A stretch of 64,000 nt of DNA from DTU015 sp964641455 (GTDB lineage Bacteria > Bacillota > Sulfobacillia > Fermentithermobacillales > Fermentithermobacillaceae), in contig CAZXLH010000001.1 of NCBI GenBank assembly GCA_964641455.1, positions 1 through 64,000 on the forward strand. Direction: 5' to 3'. Below the pieces are notes generated by a model. It was not told the origin of the DNA. It searched no databases and saw only the letters and a program-made list of their open reading frames with translations. This document shows, in pieces, positions 54,103-63,980 of the stretch (position 1 is the first letter of the stretch; each line of letters opens with the position of its first letter). Position numbers and translations under genes: made by a program.

Positions 54103-56756
54103 AACATGAATTATTCAACGGGCTGGAGAATATCACAGGAGACTATGTTCGATGGGAACAACCTGTTCAAATAGATGATAAACAAGCCGGCAAACTGTCA
54201 GAGATTCTTTCAATACCGAAGAAAACTTCTTCTTTGCTGCTAAGGCGTACCGGTGGGCAAATTGCAGATGCCAAGAACATGTGGGCCGGGCAACACCCTT
54301 TCCCGGACGTGATGGCGCTTCCTGGAATTGAGCAAGCTGTATCCAGGATTAGCCAAGCAGTGGATTCCCGGGAACACGTGCTAATTTATTCGGATTTTGA
54401 TGCTGACGGAATTACTTCTGCAGTGATCCTTAACGAAGCTTTAGAGTATGTTGGAATACGTAACATTACGGTTTTCTTTCCATCCAGGTTTCAAGAAGGG
54501 TATGGGTTCCATTCTGAAGTCATTGAGAGATACAGCAAACAAGGGGCCGGTTTGGTAATTACCGCTGATTGTGGAATCACCGGGCAAGATGCATGCGCTA
54601 AGGCCAGGGAATTAGGGATAGACGTAATAATCACTGATCATCACAAAATCGGTTCCCATTTACCAAATGCCCTTGCCATCATAAATCCACAATTGCCTTC
54701 GTGGCAGCGTTTCAGGCTGCAAGATCTTAGCGGCGCAGGCGTAGCCTATTTGCTTGCCAGGGGGCTTTTCGAACAACAAGGGCTTCTAGGCGAAATACCT
54801 TATAACTGGGCTTGCGACATGCTCGTATTGTCAATAGCCGGAGACAGCCAACCGGTAACCGGCCTTAACCGTGTTTGGGTTAAAGAAGGCCTAAAACTCA
54901 TAAGACACACTCATCGCCCCGGTATCTTGGCGCTTTTGTGTGTTTCGGGCATTTTCAATTTTGCAGCCGGCAGTAGGCAATATGCCAGCGCAAGTTCAAG
55001 GCCGGTTGATATTTTGGCTCGTAAGCACCAGCAAGGAAATCGTATGTTTCAAGATATGGAACAATTGCGTGATTCGATTGAAGTACATGATATTGATTTT
55101 GAAAGAGACATTATGTTTGGGTTGGTTCCCAGAATTAATGCCGCAGGCAGGCTCAGCCATGCACGTCACGCTTTCGATTTGCTTTGTGAAAGCAGCATCT
55201 ATCGGGCTTATGAATTAGCTGAGCGCCTGGACAAGCTTAATCTGGAGCGGCGCCAAATTGAGCGAGGAATGCTTGACGAATGCTTTGAACAGATAGAGAA
55301 ACGTCTGCAAATTCCAAAGGAAGAGAAAGGCTCGCCTGAGTATCCGATGTATTCCGTTTGTGCTTATGGGGCTTCCTGGCACGAAGGGATTATTGGTATT
55401 GCAGCCTCAAGAGTAAGGGACAGATACCAACGCCCGTGTGCGATGATTGCAGGTGACGGCCCGGTATTAAAGGGATCGGTAAGAGGAATTCCCGGATTTA
55501 ACGTTTTTGAGGCCCTTACCCAATGCAAGGATCTGCTTCTCACTTTTGGCGGCCATGAGGGTGCCGGAGGATTTTCCATTCACCAGGGCAGCGTATCAGC
55601 ATTTGCCTGCAAATTCGAAGATGTAACTCGGGAACTTCTTAAACAGCGGTTTATTGAACCGGTCATTCAATTAGACGATCTATTGAGTGTGGAAGATTGC
55701 CATGAGGGATTGCTAAGGTCTTATTTGTCATTAGAGCCGTTTGGAAAAAACAACCCCAGGCCTCATCTGGCAATTTTCGATTGTAAGATTGCACGAGCAA
55801 GGCTGTTGGGTAAAGCACAAAAGCATCTTGAACTTACAATTGAGGGAGCAAACCCCCTAAGATTAATTTGGTTTGGGGCAGGTGACAGGGCTGCGGAAAT
55901 ATGTTTGCCCGGTGTGTGTGACATGGTATTTACCCCTAACAGGAATGTATACATGGGCAGGGAGCAAATTTCTCTGTTTGTGGAAGACTTGAGGCCTTCT
56001 TGGAACCTTTTGGGGGAGGGCTATTTCAATCTTAGCCGACATGTTCCTGACAAAGGGCCGGCAATTATTTACACTTGGAGTAAGGATGCTGCAACGAGCA
56101 TATATGTTGCTCTTATGTCCCAAGGCATTCGAACCGGCTTACATTTCAAGGGGCAGGGCAATGCTCTTGCCCATAACACCAGGCTTATCCTCAAGCAGCA
56201 ACAGGGGGTTGTAGTATCAACTTGTCCATGGGAACTTACTAATGACGGTTTTAAACCACATACCTCTTTGCTGGTAGTGCACCCTCCTATTTCCGGGCGG
56301 CCTTGGGAAAAACTCCTGGCGCTTGCCAGGGCACCGGGTGTGGAATGTATTTTCTTGGACAATTATGTAGAAGATTCTAATATCTGGCTTGCAGTTCGTT
56401 TTCCTTCGAAGGAAAACATGGAGAAAGTGTGGAAGTCTTTGGCTGAGAGGCCAGGCAGTATGATACCTATATGGGAGGCAGGCCCCTTTTACCTGGGGAA
56501 CGTTCCAGGGCTTAACACCGGTACATACCGGCAAAAACTGGTTCTTTTAGTGTCCTGCATTTCCATTATGATGGAACTGGGCATGATATCGTATGATGTC
56601 ATTGACAGAATTCCCCGGTTAGTATTGCACAGGCCCCAAGGACAAGTAAGCCTCTCAGGATCAGAAATATACTTACAGGGGCGCCAGGCTCTGAAAAGTG
56701 CCAGGCGCACAATGAAAAGATATAAGGGAGGAGTAATTTATGGGGGAAAGCATTGA
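54099..56756 (+). CDS. recJ: Single-stranded-DNA-specific exonuclease RecJ
   Basis: 885 residues. DHH phosphoesterase core: YSDFDADGITSAVILNEAL, ITADCGITG, VIITDHHKIG, LSGAGVAYLLA; DHHA1 region with GASWHEGIIGIAASRV and TFGGHEGAGGFSI. 5'-3' exonuclease in recombination and base-excision repair. The C-terminal ~350 residues (from ~550) are a long extension with OB-fold (LELTIEGANPLRLIWF) and helicase-like or unassigned parts, typical of Bacillota RecJ. Its 3' end overlaps apt by 17 nt. Confidence 0.95.
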   Translation: MKHELFNGLENITGDYVRWEQPVQIDDKQAGKLSEILSIPKKTSSLLLRRTGGQIADAKNMWAGQHPFPDVMALPGIEQAVSRISQAVDSREHVLIYSDFDADGITSAVILNEALEYVGIRNITVFFPSRFQEGYGFHSEVIERYSKQGAGLVITADCGITGQDACAKARELGIDVIITDHHKIGSHLPNALAIINPQLPSWQRFRLQDLSGAGVAYLLARGLFEQQGLLGEIPYNWACDMLVLSIAGDSQPVTGLNRVWVKEGLKLIRHTHRPGILALLCVSGIFNFAAGSRQYASASSRPVDILARKHQQGNRMFQDMEQLRDSIEVHDIDFERDIMFGLVPRINAAGRLSHARHAFDLLCESSIYRAYELAERLDKLNLERRQIERGMLDECFEQIEKRLQIPKEEKGSPEYPMYSVCAYGASWHEGIIGIAASRVRDRYQRPCAMIAGDGPVLKGSVRGIPGFNVFEALTQCKDLLLTFGGHEGAGGFSIHQGSVSAFACKFEDVTRELLKQRFIEPVIQLDDLLSVEDCHEGLLRSYLSLEPFGKNNPRPHLAIFDCKIARARLLGKAQKHLELTIEGANPLRLIWFGAGDRAAEICLPGVCDMVFTPNRNVYMGREQISLFVEDLRPSWNLLGEGYFNLSRHVPDKGPAIIYTWSKDAATSIYVALMSQGIRTGLHFKGQGNALAHNTRLILKQQQGVVVSTCPWELTNDGFKPHTSLLVVHPPISGRPWEKLLALARAPGVECIFLDNYVEDSNIWLAVRFPSKENMEKVWKSLAERPGSMIPIWEAGPFYLGNVPGLNTGTYRQKLVLLVSCISIMMELGMISYDVIDRIPRLVLHRPQGQVSLSGSEIYLQGRQALKSARRTMKRYKGGVIYGGKH

Positions 56757-57282
56757 AAGAGATATTGCATCGCATATTCGGGTGATCCCTGATTTTCCTC
56801 AAAAAGGGGTTAGCTTTAAAGACATAACTCCGCTTCTGGGGAATCATGATATGCTTCAGAAGTGTATCAATGCTCTTAAGAATGCATGTAAAGGCCTGGA
56901 ATTTGATATTATTGTAGCACCTGAAGCCAGGGGCTTTTTAGTCGGAAGCGCTCTTGCCTATGCAATGGGCAAAGGTTTTGCTCCTGTTAGAAAGAAAGGT
57001 AAATTGCCCTGGAAAACCCTTGAAGGGGAGTATGAACTTGAGTACGGAACAGATATTCTTGAGATTCATCAAGATGCTGTAAAACCAGGGCAAAAAGTCC
57101 TAATCGTAGATGATTTGCTGGCTACAGGAGGCACTATTGCGGCTACTGTGGATATGGTCGAGAAACTGGGAGGCGAAATAGCAGCCTTAGTGTTTCTGAT
57201 TGAGTTGACTTACATCCCGGGTAGGGCTAATCTATCTAAAATGGGGCATGAAGTTATATCTGTGGTGAAACTTGATAGTTAG
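56740..57282 (+). CDS. apt: Adenine phosphoribosyltransferase
   Basis: 180 residues. Sequence IPDFPQKGVSFKDITPLL, VAPEARGFLVGSALAYAMGKGFAPVRKKGKLP and the PRPP-binding motif VLIVDDLLATGGTI. Salvages adenine to AMP. Start overlaps the end of recJ; ribosome site AAGGGAGGAG. Normal length (about 170-180). Confidence 0.96.
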   Translation: MGESIERDIASHIRVIPDFPQKGVSFKDITPLLGNHDMLQKCINALKNACKGLEFDIIVAPEARGFLVGSALAYAMGKGFAPVRKKGKLPWKTLEGEYELEYGTDILEIHQDAVKPGQKVLIVDDLLATGGTIAATVDMVEKLGGEIAALVFLIELTYIPGRANLSKMGHEVISVVKLDS

Positions 57283-57352
57283 AAGATAATTAAGTGGTTT
57301 TTAATACTGTTGTTATGCAGTATTCGAATGTAGGCGTATTACTGCAAGAAAG

Positions 57353-57400
57353 GCGACATTCGGGTTTTTTGTGGGATTCAATCCGAAGATGTCGCTTTTT
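57353..57400 (+). terminator. Terminator between apt and relA
   Basis: GCGACAT-TCGG pairs with CCGA-AG-ATGTCGC (57353-57363 and 57383-57395), with a TTTTT tract at 57396-57400. It suggests relA has its own promoter or partial read-through. Confidence 0.75.
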
Positions 57401-57432
57401 ACAAACAATTTTGGGAGCAGATAATTGCAGCT

Positions 57433-59595
57433 ATGGCAGTTACCAAACTTAGAGAAGATATAGGGGCTTATCTTTCTGGCCAGGAAAGGGAACTGGTTCA
57501 AAGGGCTTATTCTTTTGCTGCTACAGCTCATGCCGGGCAATTCAGGTTATCCGGTGAGGAGTTTGTTGAGCATCCGGTTGAAGTGGCGTTGATATTGTCT
57601 GAACTTGAAGGTGATGCTCAGACCCTTGCCGCTGCTTTGCTGCATGATGTAGTGGAGGATACTCCAGTTACGATTGAAGAGATAAGAGGCCTGTTTGGTG
57701 TTGAGATTGCCAGGTTGGTAGATGGTGTGACCAAGTTAAGCAGAATCCAGTTTCACTCACGCATGGAAGAGCAAGTGTCAAATTTGCGAAAAATGTTTTT
57801 GGCTATGGCAGACGACTGGCGGGTTGTAGTTATCCGGCTTGCCGATCGTTTGCATAACCTCAGGACGCTTGACGCTCTTTCTGTTGACAAACAAAAGAAG
57901 ACGTCTGAAGAGACTTTGGAGATATATGCTCCTCTTGCCCATCGCCTGGGAATATGGCGGTTTAAATGGGAACTTGAAGATCTAAGTTTCCGTCATTTGT
58001 ACCCAGACGAATACCGGTCACTTTCAAAGCGGCTTGCCGCAACGCGCAGTGAGCGTGAGGCAGAAGCCGCAATGGTAATTTCTCGTTTGGAAACTCTTCT
58101 GGGCGAGTCCGGCATACAAGCAGATGTCCAGGGAAGGGCCAAAAACCTTTACAGCATATATCAAAAAATGAAGCGCCAGGGCAAGGATCTAACTCAAATC
58201 TATGATTTGCTGGCAGTTAGAGTTATTGTCGAAAGCGTCACCGATTGCTACGAAGCTCTTGGGCTTGTTCATATGTTATGGAAGCCAATGCCAGGAAGGT
58301 TTAAGGACTATATTGCCATGCCCAAGCCCAACGGGTACCAGTCTCTTCATACGACTGTTGTTGGGCCTTTGGGAGAGCCTTTTGAAATACAAATCAGGAC
58401 CAGAGAGATGGATCGCACTGCTGAGTATGGCAGTGCCGCCCATTGGAAATACAAAGAAGGAAAGTCAGACAAGACGTTTGATCAAAAGATGGCCTGGTTG
58501 CGGCAACTGCTCGATTGGCAAAGGGAAATGACTGATGCCAGCGAGTTTATGGAAGCCCTTAAAATTGACGTCTTCAACGATGAGGTTTTTGTGTTTACTC
58601 CAAGGGGCGATGTGATTGATTTACCTATTGGGTCTACCCCTATTGATTTCGCATACCGGATTCATACAGATGTTGGCCATCGTTGTACCGGGGCCAGGGT
58701 AAACGGGAAATTGGTTCAGCTGTCGTACAAACTCAATACAGGCGATATAGTCGAGATTTTGACTTCCCGGCAATCTACGGGCCCAAGCCGTGACTGGCTT
58801 GATATTGTCAAGACGCCTCAGGCACGCTCAAAGATTAGGTCGTTTTTCAGAAAACAGCTAAGGGAAGAGGATGTTGCCCGAGGTAAGGCCAATCTTGAAG
58901 CTGAAGTGCAAAAACTGGGGGTTAAGCTGTCAGATCTAAGTGACGCAGGGATAATTGACAATGTGTTAAGCAAGCTTAACTACCCTGATATGAAAAGTTT
59001 GTATGCGGCCATCTCATACGGTGGAATTAGCCCAATTCATGTAGCCACCAGGTTAAGGGATGAGACATCCAAAGTGGCGCCGGAACTTTTGCCTCAAAAA
59101 GAGGAAGCGCCGAAAATTGCCCCCAGAAAAGCCCGAGGGCCTGAGGAAGCAGTAATCGTAAAGGGAATGGCCGGAATTTTAGTGCGCTTGGCTCAGTGCT
59201 GTGCACCGGTACCCGGCGATCCTATTATCGGGTATGTTACAAGGGGGCGGGGGGTTACCATTCACCGGTTGGATTGCCCTACTCTGAATTCCTTGACTGA
59301 TACTGAACGATTTATTGAAGCTTCGTGGGAACTTGAAGTGACAGCATCTTACCCTGTTGAGATACTGGTTGAAGGCGAAGACAGGCCGGGGTTATTTGCT
59401 GAAGTTACGTCTGTGATAGCAAACTTGGGCTCAAATATTATTAACGCTACAGCCAGAGGCCAATCTGATGGCACTGCCAAGATAACTATCCAGTTTGAGA
59501 TTCATGATCTTGATGAGCTTAGAGAAGTAGTTTCTGAAATTGAACATATACCGGGGATTGTAACAGCGAATCGTGTTTCCGGCAGGAGGAGGTAA
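57433..59595 (+). CDS. relA: RelA/SpoT bifunctional (p)ppGpp synthetase/hydrolase
   Basis: 720 residues. Hydrolase HD domain (EHPVEVALILSELE ... ALLHDVVEDT), synthetase domain (YSIYQKMKRQGKDLTQIYDLLAVRVIV, MPKPNGYQSLHTTV), TGS (VFVFTPRGDVIDLPIGSTPIDFAYRIHTDVG), zinc-finger/helical region with CCAPVPGDPIIGY, C-terminal ACT domain (PVEILVEGEDRPGLFAEVTSVI). Makes and degrades the alarmone; ribosome-associated. The ATG at 57433 is ~15 nt from GGGAG, longer than ideal, so efficiency may be low or an alternative start may exist. Confidence 0.95.
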   Translation: MAVTKLREDIGAYLSGQERELVQRAYSFAATAHAGQFRLSGEEFVEHPVEVALILSELEGDAQTLAAALLHDVVEDTPVTIEEIRGLFGVEIARLVDGVTKLSRIQFHSRMEEQVSNLRKMFLAMADDWRVVVIRLADRLHNLRTLDALSVDKQKKTSEETLEIYAPLAHRLGIWRFKWELEDLSFRHLYPDEYRSLSKRLAATRSEREAEAAMVISRLETLLGESGIQADVQGRAKNLYSIYQKMKRQGKDLTQIYDLLAVRVIVESVTDCYEALGLVHMLWKPMPGRFKDYIAMPKPNGYQSLHTTVVGPLGEPFEIQIRTREMDRTAEYGSAAHWKYKEGKSDKTFDQKMAWLRQLLDWQREMTDASEFMEALKIDVFNDEVFVFTPRGDVIDLPIGSTPIDFAYRIHTDVGHRCTGARVNGKLVQLSYKLNTGDIVEILTSRQSTGPSRDWLDIVKTPQARSKIRSFFRKQLREEDVARGKANLEAEVQKLGVKLSDLSDAGIIDNVLSKLNYPDMKSLYAAISYGGISPIHVATRLRDETSKVAPELLPQKEEAPKIAPRKARGPEEAVIVKGMAGILVRLAQCCAPVPGDPIIGYVTRGRGVTIHRLDCPTLNSLTDTERFIEASWELEVTASYPVEILVEGEDRPGLFAEVTSVIANLGSNIINATARGQSDGTAKITIQFEIHDLDELREVVSEIEHIPGIVTANRVSGRRR

Positions 59596-59599
59596 ACTT

Positions 59600-60049
59600 G
59601 TGCGGGCTGTATTCCAAAGGGTGAAAAGTGCAAGGGTGCTTGTAAACGGAGAAGAAATTTCATCTATCGGTCCGGGCGCTCTTGTGTTTTTAGGCGTAGG
59701 AAAAGATGACGCTGAAAAAGACGTATCATATATGGCTGGGAAAATTGCAGGGCTGAGAGTGTTTTCTGATGATACAGGGAAAATGAATTTATCGCTTATT
59801 GATGTATCCGGTGAAGCCTTGGTAGTATCCCAGTTTACGTTATATGGTGATGTTAGGAAGGGTAGGCGGCCAGGGTTTGATCGGGCGGCGCCTCCTGACA
59901 AAGGTGAGAGGCTGTACACTCAGGTGGTTGAAATGTTGCGGCAAATGAAATTACCTGTCAAGACCGGGATTTTTGGTGCGGATATGCAGGTAGAACTGGT
60001 TAATGACGGGCCTGTAACCGTTTTAATTTCCAGTTGCAAAGAGTTTTGA
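59600..60049 (+). CDS. dtd: D-aminoacyl-tRNA deacylase
   Basis: 149 residues from GTG 59600 behind GGAGGAGG; it begins VRAVFQRVKSARV as in the family. Motifs SQFTLYGD and NDGPVTVLI (the cross-subunit GlyPro site). Hydrolyses D-amino acids from tRNA. The start is 4 nt after relA stop, a conserved Bacillota gene pair. Confidence 0.95.
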   Translation: MRAVFQRVKSARVLVNGEEISSIGPGALVFLGVGKDDAEKDVSYMAGKIAGLRVFSDDTGKMNLSLIDVSGEALVVSQFTLYGDVRKGRRPGFDRAAPPDKGERLYTQVVEMLRQMKLPVKTGIFGADMQVELVNDGPVTVLISSCKEF

Positions 60050-60116
60050 ATTAGATTTAACCTGGGTTTTGGGCTTATAGGCAGGTTTAAACTCAACATA
60101 GAAAGGCGGTTGGCCG

Positions 60117-60773
60117 TTGAAAGTACATAGGCGTGTTGTAGGTTTGCTGAGTACAAACTGTTATATCTTAGAAGATAAAAACACCGGGAAAGCAGTAGTC
60201 ATAGATCCAGGCGGAGATGGCCATGGAATTCTTGAGTTTATCCAAACATTAGAACTTGAACTCCAATGTGTGGTACTTACCCATGGACACCTTGACCATG
60301 TTTTTGATGCCGGGTTAATTCAGGCCAAAACTTCCGTACCCGTTTTGATTTCACAGGCCGACAGCGCCTTTTTGGAAGATCCCGGTTGGATGAATGCTTT
60401 CATCAACGTTAAGGATATGGTGCCGGTAAAAGAACGTGTGATTGTCAAAGAAGGGGATGTCATAAGTTTTGGAGATTCTCAACTCCACGTAATTGAAACA
60501 CCGGGCCATAGTGCCGGAAGTATATCTTTGTATTGTCCCGGTGTTCATAACTTACAGGGCCCAAAAGGTAAACCGGGAATTCTTTTCTCCGGGGACCTAA
60601 TCTTCCACCGAAGCATAGGGCGGACTGATTTTCCAGGCGGTGATGCAGAAAAACTTTTGGCAAGTATTCGGGGCAAGGTGTTGAGTTTGCCCGGTGACAC
60701 TATCATATATCCAGGCCACGATGTACCTACCACAGTAGAAAAAGAACGCACAGAAAATCCCTTTTTGCTCTGA
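60117..60773 (+). CDS. MBL-fold metallo-hydrolase (glyoxalase II-like)
   Basis: 218 residues, TTG start (AAAGGCGG upstream). Metal motif THGHLDHVFDAG (HxHxDH), then ETPGHSAGS, FSGDLIFHRSIGRTDFPGGD and YPGHDVPTT. The YhcR/YqgX-type small hydrolase sits between dtd and hisS in many Bacillota. Likely hydrolyses a thioester such as S-lactoylglutathione analogues; substrate unknown. Confidence 0.92.
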   Translation: MKVHRRVVGLLSTNCYILEDKNTGKAVVIDPGGDGHGILEFIQTLELELQCVVLTHGHLDHVFDAGLIQAKTSVPVLISQADSAFLEDPGWMNAFINVKDMVPVKERVIVKEGDVISFGDSQLHVIETPGHSAGSISLYCPGVHNLQGPKGKPGILFSGDLIFHRSIGRTDFPGGDAEKLLASIRGKVLSLPGDTIIYPGHDVPTTVEKERTENPFLL

Positions 60774-60829
60774 ATTGTGGTATCTTAGATAAACGAACTG
60801 AATTCTGTAAATTTGTAGGAGGGTGCACT

Positions 60830-62122
60830 ATGATAAGAGCGCCTCGAGGCACTAATGATATTTTGCCTCCTGAATCGCACCGGTGGATCTATCTTGAAGC
60901 GCTTCTTAGAAAACTTTCCGCCGTGTATAACTTTGAAGAAGTAAGGACTCCCATGTTCGAGCACACAGAACTGTTTTCCAGGACTGTGGGAGAGACTACT
61001 GATATTGTTCAGAAAGAAATGTATACGTTTCAGGATAAAGGTGGAAGAGATCTAACCTTAAGGCCTGAAGGCACAGCGCCTGTTGTACGGGCTTTTTTGG
61101 AACGGGGGCTGGATGGCGGGGCTTTGCCAAGTAAATTATTTTATTTGGGCCCAATGTTTCGCTATGAAAAGCCTCAGGCAGGACGATACAGAGAGTTTAT
61201 GCAGTACGGTGTAGAAGTACTCGGTTCCGGATCTGCTTATTCAGACGTAGAAGTAATTCTGTTAGGCGTCAGGATAGCAGAGGAATTAGGGCTTTTGGGA
61301 ACTACCCTTTTCATTAACACTATCGGTTGCCCTATATGCCGAAAAAAGTACAAACAGGATCTTATTAGGCATCTTTCAAGTAAAGCCGGTGAACTATGTT
61401 TTGATTGCAAGATGCGGCTGGAAAAGAACCCGTTAAGAATCTTGGATTGCAAGAATCCATCTTGCCATGAAATTACCGGAGATATTCCTCCAATGAATGA
61501 ATACCTTTGCGATGATTGCAGAGAACATTGGATTCTTCTTCAGGAGGTTTTGACATCTGTAGGCCTTGAGTACACTGTTGATCCTACCTTGGTCAGAGGG
61601 CTCGATTACTACACAAAAACAGTATTTGAACTTAAGTGGCCTCCCTTGGGTGCTCAGGATACAATTATCGGCGGTGGACGCTATGATGGCCTTGTTGAAG
61701 AACTTGGCGGAAAGCCTATTCCCGGTGTTGGGTTTGCTGTAGGCCTTGAAAGGCTGCTTTTGGCTTCAGAGAAAGGTGAAAAACCGATAGAGCCCAGTGT
61801 TAGCCTTGATTGTTTTGTGGTGATGCCGGAAAGTGAAAACAGGGGCCTTTCTCAGGAAATCGCCAAAAGAGGGTTTCAGATGCTTCGTGATGTTCGTGGC
61901 TTAGGCCTGACTTGCGATTTTGATCCATTAAGGCGAAGCGTAAGGGCACAAATGAGGCATGCAAACAGGCTAAATGCAAGGTATGTGGCAATACTTGGTG
62001 AAGAAGAATTCAAGCAAACTTCAGTTTCCTTTAGATCTATGGAACATGGGTGGCAGAAACAGGTCTCCCTAAATAAGATCTTAGATTTTATGAAGGAGGA
62101 AGTCTTAGGTGTCATTAACTGA
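60830..62122 (+). CDS. hisS: Histidyl-tRNA synthetase
   Basis: 430 residues, ribosome site GGAGGG. Class II synthetase: RAPRGTNDILPPES start, motif 2 PEGTAPVVRAF, FRYEKPQAGRYREFMQYGVEVLG, HisA motif GGGRYDGLVEELGG and motif 3 GVGFAVGLERLLL; a C-terminal anticodon-binding domain follows. Has a Cys-rich insertion (CPICRKKYK ... CFDCKMRLE ... CKNPSCHE ... CDDC) that may bind zinc, as in many bacterial HisRS. Overlaps aspS. Confidence 0.96.
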   Translation: MIRAPRGTNDILPPESHRWIYLEALLRKLSAVYNFEEVRTPMFEHTELFSRTVGETTDIVQKEMYTFQDKGGRDLTLRPEGTAPVVRAFLERGLDGGALPSKLFYLGPMFRYEKPQAGRYREFMQYGVEVLGSGSAYSDVEVILLGVRIAEELGLLGTTLFINTIGCPICRKKYKQDLIRHLSSKAGELCFDCKMRLEKNPLRILDCKNPSCHEITGDIPPMNEYLCDDCREHWILLQEVLTSVGLEYTVDPTLVRGLDYYTKTVFELKWPPLGAQDTIIGGGRYDGLVEELGGKPIPGVGFAVGLERLLLASEKGEKPIEPSVSLDCFVVMPESENRGLSQEIAKRGFQMLRDVRGLGLTCDFDPLRRSVRAQMRHANRLNARYVAILGEEEFKQTSVSFRSMEHGWQKQVSLNKILDFMKEEVLGVIN

Positions 62123-63980
62123 TGAAAAACGGCAGATGAACGAAACATCGCCTGATGCACTGTCAGATTGCGAAGAACTCGAGCGCACATGTTATTGCGG
62201 TGAACTTAGCGAAAAACACATAGGTTCTAAGGTGGTTCTTATGGGTTGGGTAAACCGCCAAAGAGATCTGGGTGAACTTATATTTGTCGATTTGAGAGAC
62301 AGGACAGGCATGGTGCAAGTAGTTACAGATCATACCAGGTCACCTAAGAGTTTCGATATAGCCAAGAAACTTCGTTCTGAATACGTGGTATGCGTCTCAG
62401 GTATTGTCGAAAAGCGGGCATCAGGCAAAGAAAACCCTAACTTTGCCACAGGCATGATAGAAGTCATGGCTGATGAAATCAAGGTCATAAACAAGGCCAA
62501 GACACCTCCTTTCGTGATTCGTGATGAACCTGAACCTGATGAGAGTTTGCGAATGAGATACCGCTATTTGGATCTGCGTAGGTTGCCAATGCTAAGTAAT
62601 CTTGAACTTAGGCATAGGGCTACGCTGGCAATAAGAAATTATCTTTCTGACAATGGATTCTGGGAAGTGGAGACTCCTTCAATGACCAAGAGCACTCCTG
62701 AAGGTGCCAGGGATTATCTTGTTCCTTCAAGGACGGAGACAGGCAGTTTCTATGCGTTGGCGCAATCGCCTCAACTGTTTAAGCAATTGCTGATGGCTTC
62801 CGGCGTAGATAAATACTTTCAACTGGCGCGTTGCTACAGAGACGAGGATCTAAGGGCAGATAGGCAGCCTGAATTTACCCAGATTGATATTGAACTGTCT
62901 TTTACAGACGAGGAGCAAATATTCGCCGTGGTAGAGGGAATGATCAAGTACTTGTGGAAACAGGTCCTGGACTGCGAGATCGATGTACCGTTCCCCAGGA
63001 TGGCCTGGAATGAATCTATGGAACGATACGGAACGGATAAGCCTGATACAAGGTTCGGAATAGAAATACATGACATTACAGATATAGTGCAAGATTCTAA
63101 ATTTATGGTGTTTACGAATACAATCAAGGCAAACGGAACCATAAGGGCAATTTGCGTGCCAGGTTGTGCAAACTTGTCGAGACAAGAACTTGACTCGCTT
63201 ATAGAGCGGGCTAAAGAACTTGGCGCCAAAGGGCTTTTGTATTTGGCATATCTACCGGACGGTGAAATACGATCTCCTGTTAAGAGACATCTGTCAGAAG
63301 ATGAGATTTTGGGTATCGCAAGAACTACAGGAGCCGAAGCAGGGGATTTGGTATTAGTTGTAGCTGATACATTTGAGATCGCCGTTTCAGTATTGGGTAG
63401 GCTTAGGTTAGATTTCGGAGAAGGGTTAGGCCTTGTTCCGGAAGATGAGACTGATTTTTTGTGGATTACAGAGTTTCCTCTTTTAGAGAAACACGGTGAC
63501 ACAGCCGAGTGGCAAGCCGCCCACCATCCGTTTACCAGCCCTGTTGCCAGGCATATCCATATGTTGGAATCTGACGGCGATGAGATCAAATCTCAAATTC
63601 GGGCAAGAGCTTATGATCTGGTTTTGAACGGAGTGGAACTTGCTTCAGGTTCTATTCGTATACACAATAGGGAACTTCAAGAAAAAGTTTTCAGGCTTTT
63701 AAATATTTCCGGTGATGAAGCACAGGAGAAATTTGGGTTTTTGCTGGAAGCGTTTGAGTACGGAGCGCCGCCACACGGTGGTATAGCATTTGGGTTGGAT
63801 AGGCTCCTAATGCTAATGGCAGGGGCCGATACTATAAGAGATGTTATTGCGTTTCCAAAGACTACTAAAGGAACATGCCTGCTGACCGGAGCGCCATCAG
63901 AGGTTAATGCAGAGCAGCTTCGAGACCTGGGATTATCCTTGACAAACAAAAAAACGGGTAACAATAGGAAAGGGCAATAA
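62109..63980 (+). CDS. aspS: Aspartyl-tRNA synthetase
   Basis: 623 residues, GTG start inside the end of hisS, with AAGGAGG at 62093-62099. N-terminal OB fold (MGWVNRQRDLGELIFVDLRDRTG), class II motif 2 FQLARCYRDEDLRADRQPEFTQIDIE, bacterial GAD insertion, motif 3 HGGIAFGLDRLLMLM. The ~25-residue acidic, Cys-containing N-terminal extension is unusual for the family. Translationally coupled to hisS, a conserved pair. The coding region ends 20 nt before the window edge. Confidence 0.96.
   Translation: MSLTDEKRQMNETSPDALSDCEELERTCYCGELSEKHIGSKVVLMGWVNRQRDLGELIFVDLRDRTGMVQVVTDHTRSPKSFDIAKKLRSEYVVCVSGIVEKRASGKENPNFATGMIEVMADEIKVINKAKTPPFVIRDEPEPDESLRMRYRYLDLRRLPMLSNLELRHRATLAIRNYLSDNGFWEVETPSMTKSTPEGARDYLVPSRTETGSFYALAQSPQLFKQLLMASGVDKYFQLARCYRDEDLRADRQPEFTQIDIELSFTDEEQIFAVVEGMIKYLWKQVLDCEIDVPFPRMAWNESMERYGTDKPDTRFGIEIHDITDIVQDSKFMVFTNTIKANGTIRAICVPGCANLSRQELDSLIERAKELGAKGLLYLAYLPDGEIRSPVKRHLSEDEILGIARTTGAEAGDLVLVVADTFEIAVSVLGRLRLDFGEGLGLVPEDETDFLWITEFPLLEKHGDTAEWQAAHHPFTSPVARHIHMLESDGDEIKSQIRARAYDLVLNGVELASGSIRIHNRELQEKVFRLLNISGDEAQEKFGFLLEAFEYGAPPHGGIAFGLDRLLMLMAGADTIRDVIAFPKTTKGTCLLTGAPSEVNAEQLRDLGLSLTNKKTGNNRKGQ

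Noticed and set aside
57425..57463. A 12-codon reading frame from TTG 57425 ahead of and overlapping relA
   Set aside because: It is correctly spaced from GGGAG, but so short a frame can arise by chance and there is no other support.
60774..60829. A T-box leader for hisS
   Set aside because: Only 56 nt separate the genes; too short for a T-box, and no typical motif is seen.
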